From positions 558,001-622,000 of the forward strand of contig NZ_AP023362.1 of assembly GCF_018326285.1 (NCBI RefSeq): a stretch of DNA of 64,000 nucleotides. The letters run 5' to 3'. Below the pieces are notes generated by a model. It was not told the DNA's origin and searched no databases. It saw only the letters and a program-made list of their open reading frames with translations. Positions 13,575 through 22,597 of the stretch are shown piece after piece; position 1 is the stretch's first letter, and the number at the start of each line of letters is the position of its first letter. The translations under genes were made by a program, and so were the position numbers. This stretch comes from Mycolicibacterium sp. TY81. Its GTDB lineage: Bacteria; Actinomycetota; Actinomycetes; Mycobacteriales; Mycobacteriaceae.

Positions 13575-15677
13575 ATGTCGATCAACAGTCGTGATGAGTT
13601 GTCAACTGGCGCAGCCAGATTCGTCGGCCGCGTGGGTGCATTGGCGGTCGCTCTGGGGATCGGTGCGGCAGTGGCGAGCAGCCCTGTCGCCTTCGCCGCC
13701 CCGAGTGACGCCGCGGGGGCGCCGTCGGACACTCATGCCAAGAGCGAGAGTCCGGCCAAGAGCGACGGAGACAAGACCGAGACGAGCAAGCCGAAGAAGG
13801 ACAAGGGCGCCAAGCGTCCTGGCATCGTGAATCCGGGTAAGAAGTCGTCGAAGCGGCCCGCGGCGCAGGCGGATGTGGAAAAGCCGTCGGCTGCGAAGGA
13901 TGCGACCGACACCGGCAAGACATCTGAGCCCGACGCGAAACCCGCGACCAAAAAGGTCTCCAGGACGCCTGTCGTGACGGCGGCTCAGAAGCCGGCGAAG
14001 GTGCGGGTGGCCGCGACGGCCAAGGCGGATGCGCCCGTGAGTTCTGTGCCGCGCCTGCACGCGGTCGCGCCGGTGGCGGCACTGGGTGCGCCCGTGGCAG
14101 CGGCGACAGCGGCGGTGTCGCATGCGCTCTCGGCCGTGGGCCTCAACGGGGCGGCGAACGCGTCCGGGAACCCCGTCGCGCCACTGCAGAACGCCGCGTT
14201 GTCCGCGCTGCTCGGCGTCACCCGCCGCGAGACGGCATCCACCTCCGCGACAACGGCATTGGCGGCCGCGCCGTCGTCGCTGCAGAGCGTGCCCACGGTG
14301 CTCGGCACGTCGCAGCAGTTGGCCGCCGAGCGGAAAGCCACCGCCATCGTGAAGACGGTGCCGATGCAGATCATGAAGGCGATCATCAAGTTTGCGTTCC
14401 AGCTGAACGCCAAGCAGCAGTACTCCCAAGTGGGCGGACCGGACCAGGAGAACCTGGACCAGCTGAACCAGGCGGTGGACGAATACGCCCAGCAGGCCGC
14501 CATGGAGTACCAGCTGCTCAACCCGATGCGGCCGACGGTGCTGGAAATGGTTATGCCGCCGCATGATTGGTTCGGCCAGGCGATCACCGGCACGCGCATC
14601 CTGTACGACAACCCGGACACCATCTACCGGATGATGGCGGTCAATTCGACGTCCACGTACGTGATCAGCGGGAAGTTCGGCCCGGGGGAGCGCCCGGCGG
14701 AGACGACCTTCAGCGTGCTGACGGGCCTCGGCGGCAAGACGGCCGCGGTACTCAACGCCAAGGACATGCAGATCAACCCGGACGGTAGCTTCACCGTGAC
14801 GGTGAGTTCGCGTCCGGCCGAGCCGGGCCAGACCAACCATCTGCAGATTCCGACGGACACCACCTTGATCGTCGCGCGGAACACCCTGTCGGACTGGAAC
14901 ACCCAGGATCCGATGAGCTTGTCCATCGAGCGGGTCAGCGGCCCGCGCAACAGTCTGTTCGCGCAGATCGGCGGCTTCGACATCCCCGGTCTGGGCCCGG
15001 CTGTCTCCGGCAACCCGTTCCTGACCAACCTGGTCTCGCTGGTCCCGCCGCTTCCGGTGATGCCGCGGTTCCTGCAGGGTCTGGAGGCGTCGGTGATCCT
15101 CGCGCTCGGGCTGCGGATGGAACCGCAGTACATGGATGTGGCGACGAAGGATTCGTCGGGAAAGACGAAGCCGCCCAACGTCTTCACCGATCCCGAGAGC
15201 AACGCGACGTTCCTGTCCACCCAGGTGCAGAGCCCGGGATATTTCCAACTGGCCGACGACCAGGCGCTGGTGCTGACGATCAAGCCCGGCGACGCCGGCT
15301 ATTTCGTCGTCCCGGCGACCAACGACTGGACCATCACCAAGAACTACTGGGATCAGCAGACCAGCCTGAACATCGCGCAGTCGGTGGCCAACGCGGACGG
15401 CAGCTACACCATCGTGGTGTCGCCGACCGATCCCGGTGTGGCGAACTGGGTGTCCACCGGTGGCCTCAACCAGGGGACCATCTCGATCCGCTTCCAGGAC
15501 ATCGACACCACGGGTACCAACCTGCCGAAGGTGAGTTCGCAGGTGGTGGCGCTCAGTGATCTCGGTAGCGTGCTGCCGGCCGGGACGGTGTATGTCACTG
15601 CGGCGCAACGGCAAGCGGCACTGGACGAGCGGAAGGCCGGCTACGACAAGCGCTTCGCGCCTTACCCGCAGGTGTGA
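13575..15677 (+). CDS. Secreted Lys/Ala/Pro-rich protein with DUF1214-like C-terminal domain
   Basis: This is a 700-residue exported protein. A signal peptide is clear (VGALAVALGIGAAVASS, cleaved near VAFA-AP, residues 17-41). Residues 45-150 are a low-complexity region of Lys, Asp, Ser, Pro and Ala, which may span or bind the cell wall. From about residue 255 the chain is globular. The segments DNPDTIYRMMAVNSTSTYV and GDAGYFVVPATNDWTITKN resemble DUF1214-type proteins, a family of unknown function often found near lipid or steroid genes. I chose ATG 13575 because the signal peptide follows it and GGGGAG (13565-13570) precedes it. A KstR-like operator lies in the promoter. The exact family is uncertain and no catalytic residues can be named. 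Confidence 0.7.
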   Translation: MSINSRDELSTGAARFVGRVGALAVALGIGAAVASSPVAFAAPSDAAGAPSDTHAKSESPAKSDGDKTETSKPKKDKGAKRPGIVNPGKKSSKRPAAQADVEKPSAAKDATDTGKTSEPDAKPATKKVSRTPVVTAAQKPAKVRVAATAKADAPVSSVPRLHAVAPVAALGAPVAAATAAVSHALSAVGLNGAANASGNPVAPLQNAALSALLGVTRRETASTSATTALAAAPSSLQSVPTVLGTSQQLAAERKATAIVKTVPMQIMKAIIKFAFQLNAKQQYSQVGGPDQENLDQLNQAVDEYAQQAAMEYQLLNPMRPTVLEMVMPPHDWFGQAITGTRILYDNPDTIYRMMAVNSTSTYVISGKFGPGERPAETTFSVLTGLGGKTAAVLNAKDMQINPDGSFTVTVSSRPAEPGQTNHLQIPTDTTLIVARNTLSDWNTQDPMSLSIERVSGPRNSLFAQIGGFDIPGLGPAVSGNPFLTNLVSLVPPLPVMPRFLQGLEASVILALGLRMEPQYMDVATKDSSGKTKPPNVFTDPESNATFLSTQVQSPGYFQLADDQALVLTIKPGDAGYFVVPATNDWTITKNYWDQQTSLNIAQSVANADGSYTIVVSPTDPGVANWVSTGGLNQGTISIRFQDIDTTGTNLPKVSSQVVALSDLGSVLPAGTVYVTAAQRQAALDERKAGYDKRFAPYPQV

Positions 15678-15678
15678 T

Positions 15679-15975
15679 TCACCACTCGTGGTTCGGGCAC
15701 TGCACGTCGACGTAGACGGTCGCGGCTACCGGGCCGCCCGGCTTGAAGTTGCCTGGGTTGTTCACGCCGGTGACCCAGCAGATGTTGAGCGGTTTGACGT
15801 CGAAACCGTTGGTCCAGTTGATCTGTACGCGGTAGCCCTCGGCCTGGAGGTTGTTGATGACGTCGGCCGCCGAGCCCCCGGTGTCGAGGGTGGGATCGGC
15901 CGCGGCCTGCGGAGCGAGCGCGAACGACACGGCGAGCGCACCGACAGCTGCAGCCATGACGGGATATCGCTTCAT
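15679..15975 (-). CDS. Small secreted mycobacterial protein (98 aa)
   Basis: This is a small exported protein of unknown function. [20 protein letters not shown] followed by APQAAADPT is a standard signal peptide with an AxA cleavage site. The mature part is about 70 residues with two Cys (NICWVTG and VDVQCPNHEW) that could form one disulfide. The region SAADVINNLQAEGYRVQINW resembles the PASTA-like fold of other small mycobacterial secreted proteins. Alternative starts lie at ATG 15984 and GTG 15981. GGAGG lies 12 bases before ATG 15975 and 3 before ATG 15984, so the GTG with a spacing of 6 is also possible. It converges with the DUF1214-like gene with a 1-bp gap, and is downstream of the cyclase on the other side. 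Confidence 0.75.
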   Translation of the reverse strand: MKRYPVMAAAVGALAVSFALAPQAAADPTLDTGGSAADVINNLQAEGYRVQINWTNGFDVKPLNICWVTGVNNPGNFKPGGPVAATVYVDVQCPNHEW

Positions 15976-16018
15976 GGTCACCATGATCCTCCGGATCTGT
16001 GTGAAGCAGATGTGAATT

Positions 16019-17620
16019 TCAGGCCAGGATCGCCAGCTGCGTCGGTTCGGACAGTCCACGCAGCGTCACGGTGTCGCCCAATGCCCAGTGCGCTCTTTCG
16101 GATTCGCTGACCGCGTCGAGCATGTCGGCGGCGACCGCCAGCTGCCCCGGTACCGACTTGGCGAGCTCGCACAGGCGGGCCGCCTCGTTGACCGGTTCAC
16201 CGATGACCGTGTACTCGAACCGCTCCTTGGCCCCGACATTGCCGGCCACCACAGTGCCGGCCGCGACCCCGAGGCCGGCCTGCAACTCGGGCACCTCGTC
16301 GCGCAGGCGTGACGCGATGGCCCGGGCGGCGGCCAGCGCGTCGCCCTCGGTGCACTGCAGCGATACCGGCGCGCCGAACACCGCCAGCACTGCGTCACCC
16401 TCGAACTTGTTGACGAACCCGTGGTGCCGGTCCACCTCGTCGACGATGACGGCGAAGAAGCGGTTCAGGAGGTCGACGACCTCGACGGCCGGGCGGCTGG
16501 TCACCAGCTGGGTGGAGCCGATGACGTCGACGAAGATCACCGCGGCGTGCCGCTCCTCGCCGCCGAGTTGCGGCTTCTCCTGCTCGGCGAGCGCCGCGAC
16601 CTCACGTCCCACGTGCCGTCCGAACAGGTCGCGCACGCGTTCGCGTTCGCGGAGCCCGTGCACCATCGAGTTGAATCCGCGTTGCAGCTGGCCCAACTCG
16701 GTGCCGTCGAAGACCACCAGATCCGTGGTCAGGTCGCCCTGCTCGACTCGGCTGAGTGCCTGGCGCACAATGCGGATCGGGCTGGCCGTCAGCCATGCCA
16801 CGATCCACATCAGCAAGGCGCCGAAGACCAACGCGAACACCGCGAGCACCAGGACGGCGAACGCGAATTGGGTTGGCGTGAGCGTGCTTTGGGTCAAGGC
16901 GAACACCGCGGCCAACAGCACGCCCAGCATCGGCACGCCGGAACCGAACGCCCAGACGACCATGGTCCGGCCCATGATGCCCGGTGACAGCCGCGACGGC
17001 GGCCGGCCGGCCTGCAGGGCGTCGGCGGCAACGGGGCGCAGCGCGAACTCGGTGTACAGGTTGCAGCTTGTGGATACGACGATGCCGGGGAACGTGACGC
17101 CCAGCAGCAGTTTGGGGATGAACTGGGTGTCGTGCATCGCGTAGAGCGTCGTCAGCAGTACGGCGCCGGCGCCCCACAGGGAGAGCAGCACGCGCGTGAG
17201 CTGGCCCGGGGCGCGGAAAGTGTTGCGCTGGTCCTCGACCGTCGGCGTGCGTTCTTCGATGGCCCAGCGCACGCTCTGGATCACCCTGTTGGTCGCCCAC
17301 ACCACGCCCACGAGGAAGGCGAACACGATGTACGCGGGCGCCACGATGGTGGTGATCCACCAGACATCGGCGCGGAAGACGTTGGGGGTCGGGAACAGCA
17401 CCGTCTCGATGAGGATCGAGACGCCGACGCCGATCATGTTCGCGACGATCACGAAGGTCGTCAGGATCAGTTGGATGCGGATACGTCGCCGGCGTTGGGT
17501 CTCGGAAACGCGGCCCAGAATCCACGATCCGTATTCGGGTGTGGCCTGCAAGCTGGAACGCGGGGTGATGGCTTCCCGTATCCGTGCCAGGCGCGTCGTC
17601 CCGGTCTGGTCCGCAGTCAT
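16019..17620 (-). CDS. Membrane class III adenylate cyclase with HAMP domain
   Basis: This 533-residue integral membrane cyclase makes cAMP. Six hydrophobic segments lie between residues 40 and 275 (for example [20 protein letters not shown] and [20 protein letters not shown]). They are followed by a HAMP linker ([20 protein letters not shown]) and a cyclase catalytic domain. Metal-binding Asp residues are seen in [10 protein letters not shown] and [13 protein letters not shown]. The Lys in NKFEGD is the adenine-selecting residue, and NEAAR gives the transition-state Asn and Arg. All catalytic residues appear intact. It is the counterpart of the M. tuberculosis trio Rv1318c-Rv1320c, but only one copy is present here. 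Confidence 0.92.
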   Translation of the reverse strand: MTADQTGTTRLARIREAITPRSSLQATPEYGSWILGRVSETQRRRRIRIQLILTTFVIVANMIGVGVSILIETVLFPTPNVFRADVWWITTIVAPAYIVFAFLVGVVWATNRVIQSVRWAIEERTPTVEDQRNTFRAPGQLTRVLLSLWGAGAVLLTTLYAMHDTQFIPKLLLGVTFPGIVVSTSCNLYTEFALRPVAADALQAGRPPSRLSPGIMGRTMVVWAFGSGVPMLGVLLAAVFALTQSTLTPTQFAFAVLVLAVFALVFGALLMWIVAWLTASPIRIVRQALSRVEQGDLTTDLVVFDGTELGQLQRGFNSMVHGLRERERVRDLFGRHVGREVAALAEQEKPQLGGEERHAAVIFVDVIGSTQLVTSRPAVEVVDLLNRFFAVIVDEVDRHHGFVNKFEGDAVLAVFGAPVSLQCTEGDALAAARAIASRLRDEVPELQAGLGVAAGTVVAGNVGAKERFEYTVIGEPVNEAARLCELAKSVPGQLAVAADMLDAVSESERAHWALGDTVTLRGLSEPTQLAILA

Positions 17621-17684
17621 TGGCCGTCAGCCTAGTTCGTGGGGCGGGTCCGGACCGGGATTCAATACCCCTAAGGTGGTTCGG

Positions 17685-18365
17685 GTGCGTCTCGTGATCG
17701 CCCAGTGCACCGTTGACTACGTCGGACGTTTGACCGCACATCTGCCGTCGGCCCGTCGCCTCCTGTTGTTCAAGGCGGACGGATCGGTGAGCGTGCACGC
17801 CGACGACCGCGCCTACAAGCCGCTGAACTGGATGACGCCGCCGTGCTGGACCGTCGAGGAAGCGCCGGTGGACGGCGTTTCGGCTCTGGTCTGGGTCGTC
17901 GAGAACAAGGCCGGTGAGCAGCTGCGGATCACGGTCGAGGACATCGAGCACGACTCCAGCCACGAGCTCGGGGTCGATCCCGGCCTGGTGAAGGACGGCG
18001 TCGAGGCGCACCTGCAGGAGCTGCTCGCCGAGCATGTCGAGCTGCTGGGCGTCGGCTACACGTTGGTGCGCCGCGAATATCCGACGCCGATCGGTCCGGT
18101 GGACCTGTTGTGCCGCGACGAGACCGGTGCGTCGGTCGCGGTGGAGATCAAGCGGCGTGGTGAGATCGACGGCGTCGAGCAGCTGACGCGGTACCTCGAT
18201 CTGCTCAACCGGGACAGCGTGCTGGCGCCGGTGGCCGGCGTGTTCGCCGCCCAGCAGATCAAGCCGCAGGCGCGCACGCTCGCCACGGACCGTGGAATCC
18301 GTTGCGTGACTTTGGACTACGACAAGATGCGCGGTATGGACAACGACGAGTTCCGGTTGTTCTGA
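17685..18365 (+). CDS. nucS: Mismatch-specific endonuclease NucS/EndoMS
   Basis: NucS replaces MutS-MutL mismatch repair in actinobacteria by making double-strand cuts at G-T, G-G and T-T mismatches. The 226-residue protein begins [20 protein letters not shown] (N-terminal DNA-binding and dimerisation domain) and ends with the RecB-like nuclease domain. There [23 protein letters not shown] and the QLTRYL helix carry the catalytic Asp, Glu and Lys. The C-terminal tail DNDEFRLF fits the known beta-clamp-interacting end. GTG 17685 was chosen because AAGG (17673-17676) is well placed before it. An in-frame GTG at 17676 is an alternative. It corresponds to Rv1321. Confidence 0.95.
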   Translation: MRLVIAQCTVDYVGRLTAHLPSARRLLLFKADGSVSVHADDRAYKPLNWMTPPCWTVEEAPVDGVSALVWVVENKAGEQLRITVEDIEHDSSHELGVDPGLVKDGVEAHLQELLAEHVELLGVGYTLVRREYPTPIGPVDLLCRDETGASVAVEIKRRGEIDGVEQLTRYLDLLNRDSVLAPVAGVFAAQQIKPQARTLATDRGIRCVTLDYDKMRGMDNDEFRLF

Positions 18366-18652
18366 TGCCTCGGCGACGTCCGCAGCGGCCGCGGCGCGAT
18401 CCGCCGCCGCTGCTCGGGCTGTCGTCGCGCCGGGTGGAGACCGGGCCGGACGGATATGACTACGAGGTGCGGGCCGTGGCCGGATCCCGTGCCGTCAAGA
18501 CGTATCGGTGCCCGGGATGCGATCACGAAATCCGCCCGGGCACAGCGCATGTGGTCGTGCTGCGGGTCGACGACGCCGATGACCGCCGGCATTGGCACAC
18601 GCCGTGCTGGGCGAACCGGGGCAACCGGGGACCGACGCGAAGGTGGTCCTAG
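18365..18652 (+). CDS. Small zinc-ribbon-like protein (Rv1322 family)
   Basis: This is a 95-residue basic protein that overlaps the last base of nucS (TGATG) and so is probably translated from the same mRNA. It begins [17 protein letters not shown] and then shows two candidate metal ligand pairs, CPGCDHEIRPG and HWHTPCW, a CxxC...HxHxxC pattern typical of a zinc ribbon. The function is unknown. Constant linkage to nucS in mycobacteria makes a DNA-related role possible, but nothing in the sequence proves it. Confidence 0.85.
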   Translation: MPRRRPQRPRRDPPPLLGLSSRRVETGPDGYDYEVRAVAGSRAVKTYRCPGCDHEIRPGTAHVVVLRVDDADDRRHWHTPCWANRGNRGPTRRWS

Positions 18653-18659
18653 CTCGAGC

Positions 18660-19136
18660 TCAGTGCTCGGCATCCTTGGCCGGCTCGACCAGTTCGATCA
18701 GCACGCCGCCGGCATCCTTCGGGTGGATGAAGTTGATGCGCGAGTCGGCAGTGCCGCGGCGCGGGGCTTCGTACAGCAGGCGGACGCCGTCGGCGCGCAG
18801 GCGCTCGGACAGGGCGTCGATGTCGCTGGTCCGGTAGGCCAGCTGCTGCAGGCCGGGGCCGCGGGTGTCGATGAACTTGGCGATGGTCGACTTCTCGTCG
18901 AGCGGGGCCAGCAGCTGAATCTGTGCGCTGCCGACGGGCGCGCCACGGACGGAGAGCATGGCCTCGCGGACGCCCTGGTCCTCGTTGACCTCTTCGTGCA
19001 GGACGATCATGCCGAGGTGGTCGTGGTACCACCGGATCGCGGCGTCCAGATCCGGCACGGCGATCCCGACGTGATCAATAGCGGTCACGAGGGCGCTGGC
19101 CAGCGCCGGACGGGCATCGACGTGTTCGGTGGTCAT
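18660..19136 (-). CDS. mce: Methylmalonyl-CoA epimerase
   Basis: The enzyme interconverts the 2R and 2S forms of methylmalonyl-CoA and links propionyl-CoA breakdown to the B12-dependent mutase. It has 158 residues and two VOC (glyoxalase-type) repeats. IDHVGIAVPDLDAAIRWYH starts the first with the metal-binding His. HEEVNEDQGVREAML, LQQLAYRTSDIDAL (second metal His position replaced by the usual Q/L context) and GGVLIELVEPAKD with the metal-binding Glu follow. The start ATG 19136 agrees with family length. It is divergent from fadA4, with an 83-bp shared promoter region. It corresponds to Rv1322A. Confidence 0.92.
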   Translation of the reverse strand: MTTEHVDARPALASALVTAIDHVGIAVPDLDAAIRWYHDHLGMIVLHEEVNEDQGVREAMLSVRGAPVGSAQIQLLAPLDEKSTIAKFIDTRGPGLQQLAYRTSDIDALSERLRADGVRLLYEAPRRGTADSRINFIHPKDAGGVLIELVEPAKDAEH

Positions 19137-19219
19137 AACGTAAAGGTAACCTGATACGACCGAATTTGCGCCTGTGGGATCGGCCACATTAGCCGTTACA
19201 GATTTGTTGGAGGATGGAA

Positions 19220-20401
19220 ATGACGACCTCGGTAATTGTTGCTGGAGCCCGCACTCCAGTTGGCAAACTGATGGGCTCGCTGAAGGACTTCTCGGGTAGC
19301 GACCTGGGTGCCATCGCGATCAAGGGCGCGCTCGAGAAGGCCGGCGTCGACGCCTCGCTGGTCGATTACGTGATCATGGGCCAGGTCCTGACCGCCGGCG
19401 CCGGGCAGATGCCGGCCCGCCAGGCGGCCGTCGGCGGCGGCATCCCGTGGGACGTGCCGTCGCTGTCCATCAACAAGATGTGCCTGTCGGGCATCGATGC
19501 GATCGCGCTCGCTGACCAGCTGATTCGCGCCGGGGAGTTCGAGGTCGTGGTGGCCGGTGGCCAGGAGTCCATGAGCCAGGCCCCGCACCTGCTGCCCAAG
19601 AGCCGTGAGGGCTACAAGTACGGCAACGTCACCGCGCTGGATCACCTGGCGTACGACGGCCTGCACGACGTGTTCACCGACCAGCCGATGGGCGCCCTGA
19701 CCGAGCAGCGCAACGATCAGGACAAGTTCACCCGCGCCGAGCAGGACGAGTTCGCCGCGCAGTCGCACCAGAAGGCCGCGGCCGCGTGGAAGGACGGCGT
19801 CTTTGCCGACGAGGTCGTTGCGGTGTCGATTCCGCAGCGCAAGGGCGACCCGATCGAGTTCGCCGAGGACGAGGGCATCCGCGGCAACACCACCGCCGAG
19901 TCGCTCGGTGGCCTGAAGCCGGCGTTCCGCAAGGACGGCACCATCACCGCCGGTTCGTCGTCGCAGATCTCCGACGGCGCCTGCGCCGTCGTGGTCATGA
20001 GCAAGGAGAAGGCCGAGTCGCTGGGCCTGACCTGGCTGTGTGAGATCGGCGCGCACGGCGTCGTCGCCGGCCCGGACTCGACGCTGCAGAGCCAGCCGGC
20101 CAACGCCATCAAGAAGGCCGTCGAGCGCGAGGGCATCACCGTCGACCAGCTCGACGTCATCGAGATCAACGAGGCCTTCGCGGCAGTGTCGCTGGCCTCG
20201 ACCAAGGAGCTGGGCGTCGACGGCGCCAAGGTCAACGTCAACGGTGGCGCCATCGCCATCGGTCACCCGATCGGCATGTCCGGTGCCCGCATCACGCTGC
20301 ACGCGGCGCTGGAGCTGGCCCGCAAGGGTTCGGGCTACGCCGTCGCCGCGCTGTGCGGCGCCGGTGGCCAGGGTGACGCCCTGATCCTGCGTCGTCCGTA
20401 G
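19220..20401 (+). CDS. fadA4: Acetyl-CoA acetyltransferase (thiolase)
   Basis: This thiolase condenses two acetyl-CoA, or cleaves acetoacetyl-CoA. The 393-residue protein has the nucleophile Cys in [16 protein letters not shown], the conserved [14 protein letters not shown], the His in [17 protein letters not shown], and the second catalytic Cys in [18 protein letters not shown] 19220 was chosen over ATG 19214 because GGAGGA (19209-19214) sits 5-6 bases before it. It is divergent from mce and corresponds to Rv1323. All thiolase catalytic residues are intact. Confidence 0.96.
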   Translation: MTTSVIVAGARTPVGKLMGSLKDFSGSDLGAIAIKGALEKAGVDASLVDYVIMGQVLTAGAGQMPARQAAVGGGIPWDVPSLSINKMCLSGIDAIALADQLIRAGEFEVVVAGGQESMSQAPHLLPKSREGYKYGNVTALDHLAYDGLHDVFTDQPMGALTEQRNDQDKFTRAEQDEFAAQSHQKAAAAWKDGVFADEVVAVSIPQRKGDPIEFAEDEGIRGNTTAESLGGLKPAFRKDGTITAGSSSQISDGACAVVVMSKEKAESLGLTWLCEIGAHGVVAGPDSTLQSQPANAIKKAVEREGITVDQLDVIEINEAFAAVSLASTKELGVDGAKVNVNGGAIAIGHPIGMSGARITLHAALELARKGSGYAVAALCGAGGQGDALILRRP

Positions 20402-20464
20402 TTTCCCGCGAGGTGTGAACTACGCCTCGTAGTAGTCAGCCCGTCACTCGGGCACAATGGCGCC

Positions 20465-20824
20465 ATGAACGCTGTTGTGCCCCGGGTGGCGGGCTGGTTT
20501 CGTTTGATCGCTCTGGCCGAGGCCGTCAGCTGGGTCGGGCTGCTGACCGGCATGTACTTCAAGTACCTCGGTACGCCACGCACCGAGATCGGTGTGCAGA
20601 TCTTCGGCATGGTCCACGGCGTGGTGTTCCTGGCGTTCGTGGCCACCGGACTGGTGGTCGGCTGGGCCGCGCGCTGGTCGCTCGTGACGTGGGTGTCGGC
20701 GGCGGTGTCCAGCATCGTGCCGCTGGCCAGTGTGGTCTTCCTGCGCTGGGCCGAGCGCAACGGGGCGTTGGCAGTCGGGGCCGCTGCCGCAGAGGCCGAA
20801 CCGGAGACGTCGGCCGTCGCGTGA
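20465..20824 (+). CDS. DUF3817 integral membrane protein
   Basis: This is a 119-residue protein of the DUF3817 family with three membrane helices (residues about 12-32, 48-70 and 75-97). The motif FRLIALAEAVSWVGLLTGMYFKY and the helix containing GMVHGVVFLAFV are family signatures. The function is unknown. A second family member is encoded at 45182-45520. The gene lies 14 bp upstream of the thioredoxin/TPR gene and may be co-transcribed with it. Confidence 0.85.
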   Translation: MNAVVPRVAGWFRLIALAEAVSWVGLLTGMYFKYLGTPRTEIGVQIFGMVHGVVFLAFVATGLVVGWAARWSLVTWVSAAVSSIVPLASVVFLRWAERNGALAVGAAAAEAEPETSAVA

Positions 20825-20837
20825 CAAACTGGAGAGC

Positions 20838-21725
20838 GTGACTCGTCCGCGTCCTATCGGTCCCGCGCTGGCTGGCGCGGTAGACCTCTCCGCGCTCAAA
20901 AACCGTCCCGCTGAAGGTGCTGCCGGTGCCGGTGGCGCACCCGGTGGTATCGAGATCACCGAGGCCAATCTCGAAGCCGAGGTGCTGATCCGCTCCGGTG
21001 AGGTACCGGTCGTGGTGCTGCTGTGGTCGCCGCGCAGCGACTCGAGCGTCCAGCTGGGGCAGACCCTGTCCGCGCTGGCCGCCGAGGATGGTGGCAAGTG
21101 GTCGTTCGGCACCGTGAACGTCGACACCTCTCCGCGCATTGCCCAGATGTTCGGCATCCAGGGCGTCCCGACGGTCGTCGCGCTCGCCGGTGGGCAGCCG
21201 ATCACGAGCTTCGAAGGCGGCCAGCCGGCTGACCAGCTGCGGCGCTGGGTGGACTCGCTGCTGCAGGCGACGGCCGGCAAGCTCGGTGGCGGCGGCGAGG
21301 GCGAGGACGAGCAGGTCGACCCCGCACTCGCACAGGCCCGCGAATTCCTCGACAGCGGCGATTTCGACGGCGCCCTGGCCGCGTACCAGGCGATCCTCGA
21401 TGCCGACCCGAACCACGTCGAGGCCAAGGGCGCCGTGCAGCAGATCGCCTTCCTGCAGCGTGCGTCCGCGCAGCGGCCGGAGGCCGTGCGTCTCGCCGAT
21501 GCCTCGCCCGACGACATCGACCTGGCTTTCGCCGCCGCCGACGTGCAGCTCTTCCAGCGTGACGTCGACGGCGCCTTCAATCGGCTCATCGCACTCATCA
21601 AGAAGACCTCGGGCGACGACCGCACCCGCGTGCGGACCCGGCTCATCGAGCTGTTCGACCTGTTCGACCCGGCCGACCCCGAGGTCATCGCGGGCCGGCG
21701 CAATCTCGCCAACGCGCTGTACTAG
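20838..21725 (+). CDS. Thioredoxin-fold/TPR co-chaperone (CnoX/YbbN type, Rv1324)
   Basis: This 295-residue protein pairs a thioredoxin-like N-terminal domain (about 40-150) with a C-terminal TPR-like helical domain (about 160-295, with ALAQAREFLDSGDFDGALAA). The usual WCxxC active site is replaced by WSPRSDS, so it cannot work as a disulfide reductase. This matches CnoX-like proteins, which bind unfolded clients and hand them to chaperonins. The start is GTG 20838, with GGAG only 3 bases upstream, a short spacing. The predicted protein is soluble and cytoplasmic. It corresponds to M. tuberculosis Rv1324. Confidence 0.88.
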   Translation: MTRPRPIGPALAGAVDLSALKNRPAEGAAGAGGAPGGIEITEANLEAEVLIRSGEVPVVVLLWSPRSDSSVQLGQTLSALAAEDGGKWSFGTVNVDTSPRIAQMFGIQGVPTVVALAGGQPITSFEGGQPADQLRRWVDSLLQATAGKLGGGGEGEDEQVDPALAQAREFLDSGDFDGALAAYQAILDADPNHVEAKGAVQQIAFLQRASAQRPEAVRLADASPDDIDLAFAAADVQLFQRDVDGAFNRLIALIKKTSGDDRTRVRTRLIELFDLFDPADPEVIAGRRNLANALY

Positions 21726-21728
21726 GCA

Positions 21729-22550
21729 TCACTGAGCCGGCACAGAGGCCCAGAAGTCGGTGACGGCCTGGGCGATCGCGTCGGTGTCGACCAACAGCGG
21801 GCCGACGTGTCCGGCGCCGGTGAGTGCGACGACGCGCGCGTCGGGCATGGTGGCGGCCGCGGCGCGGGCGTGGGCGGGGCTCCAGTGCTGATCGCCGAGT
21901 TCGCCGGTCATCAGCAGCGTCGGGACGGTGACGGCGGTGATCTGCTCGGTGAGCGCATGCCAGCTGTGCATGTATCGGATTGTGCGCCTTACTGATTCGC
22001 GGTCCATTGCGCGGAACGCCGCTTTGAGCACGGCCGCCTGATCGGTGCGCGCGGTGTCGGCGCCACCGAGAAGCACGTCGAACAGAATCCTGGTCAGCAG
22101 GGGATTGGGTCCGAGCAGTCGGTAGGCGACGGTGAGCGGGTACGTCTGCGTCCAGCGCTGACGTCGGCTGACGGGCCGCAGCGGGGCGGCGATGGTGGTC
22201 AGGCTGCGCAGCCGGTGCGGTTGGGTCGCGGCCAGCGTGATGCCGACGTGTCCGCCCCAGGCGTTGCCGATCCAGTCGACAGTATCGAAACCGAGTGCGT
22301 CGATCACTTCGCCTGCGGCACTTGCACATTCGTCGAGGGTGAAATCCCGGTGGATGGGGCTGCTCGTGCCGTATCCGGGTCCGTCGATGGTCACCACCTG
22401 TCGCTGGGCGGCGAGGGTGTCGACGAGCGGAGCCCAACTGCGGGAGTCCACCCAGAGGCTGTGCCACAAGACGGCTGCAGGCCCTGTCCCGGTGCGACGT
22501 ACGTGCAGATCTCCGAGGCTGGTCGGGACGTGGACGTCGAGTGTCGTCAT
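21729..22550 (-). CDS. Alpha/beta-hydrolase-fold protein with Ala at the nucleophile position
   Basis: This 273-residue alpha/beta-hydrolase-fold protein has an oxyanion region at residues 26-36 (AAVLWHSLWVDSRSW). At the nucleophile elbow it has GNAWGGH where the family normally has GxSxG. The codon is GCC, one base from TCC (Ser). Other triad candidates are present, an Asp in GELGDQHW and a His in GAGHVGPLL. It may be a pseudo-enzyme, a ligand receptor, or an enzyme that does not use a Ser nucleophile. GGAGG stands 5 bases before ATG 22550. It is divergent from a TetR gene and shares an intergenic region with two identical-type palindromes, so it is very probably the regulator's target. Confidence 0.85.
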   Translation of the reverse strand: MTTLDVHVPTSLGDLHVRRTGTGPAAVLWHSLWVDSRSWAPLVDTLAAQRQVVTIDGPGYGTSSPIHRDFTLDECASAAGEVIDALGFDTVDWIGNAWGGHVGITLAATQPHRLRSLTTIAAPLRPVSRRQRWTQTYPLTVAYRLLGPNPLLTRILFDVLLGGADTARTDQAAVLKAAFRAMDRESVRRTIRYMHSWHALTEQITAVTVPTLLMTGELGDQHWSPAHARAAAATMPDARVVALTGAGHVGPLLVDTDAIAQAVTDFWASVPAQ

Positions 22551-22558
22551 CGCGACCT

Positions 22559-22597
22559 CCATACAATCTGTATGCTGCTACCATACAACCTGTATGG
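22559..22597. promoter_or_regulatory. Tandem TetR operator palindromes
   Basis: Two copies of ATACAnnnTGTAT occur at 22561-22573 (ATACAATCTGTAT) and 22583-22595 (ATACAACCTGTAT). The second extends to a perfect 17-bp palindrome from 22581 to 22597. Their centres are 22 bp apart, two helical turns, so two TetR dimers could bind the same face. The second copy covers the tetR start codon at 22594. The shared operator would control both tetR and the divergent hydrolase gene. Confidence 0.85.

Noticed and set aside
20838..21725. Thioredoxin active-site loss as a notable mutation
   Set aside because: Absence of CxxC is normal for this CnoX/YbbN-type protein in mycobacteria, so it is not an anomaly.
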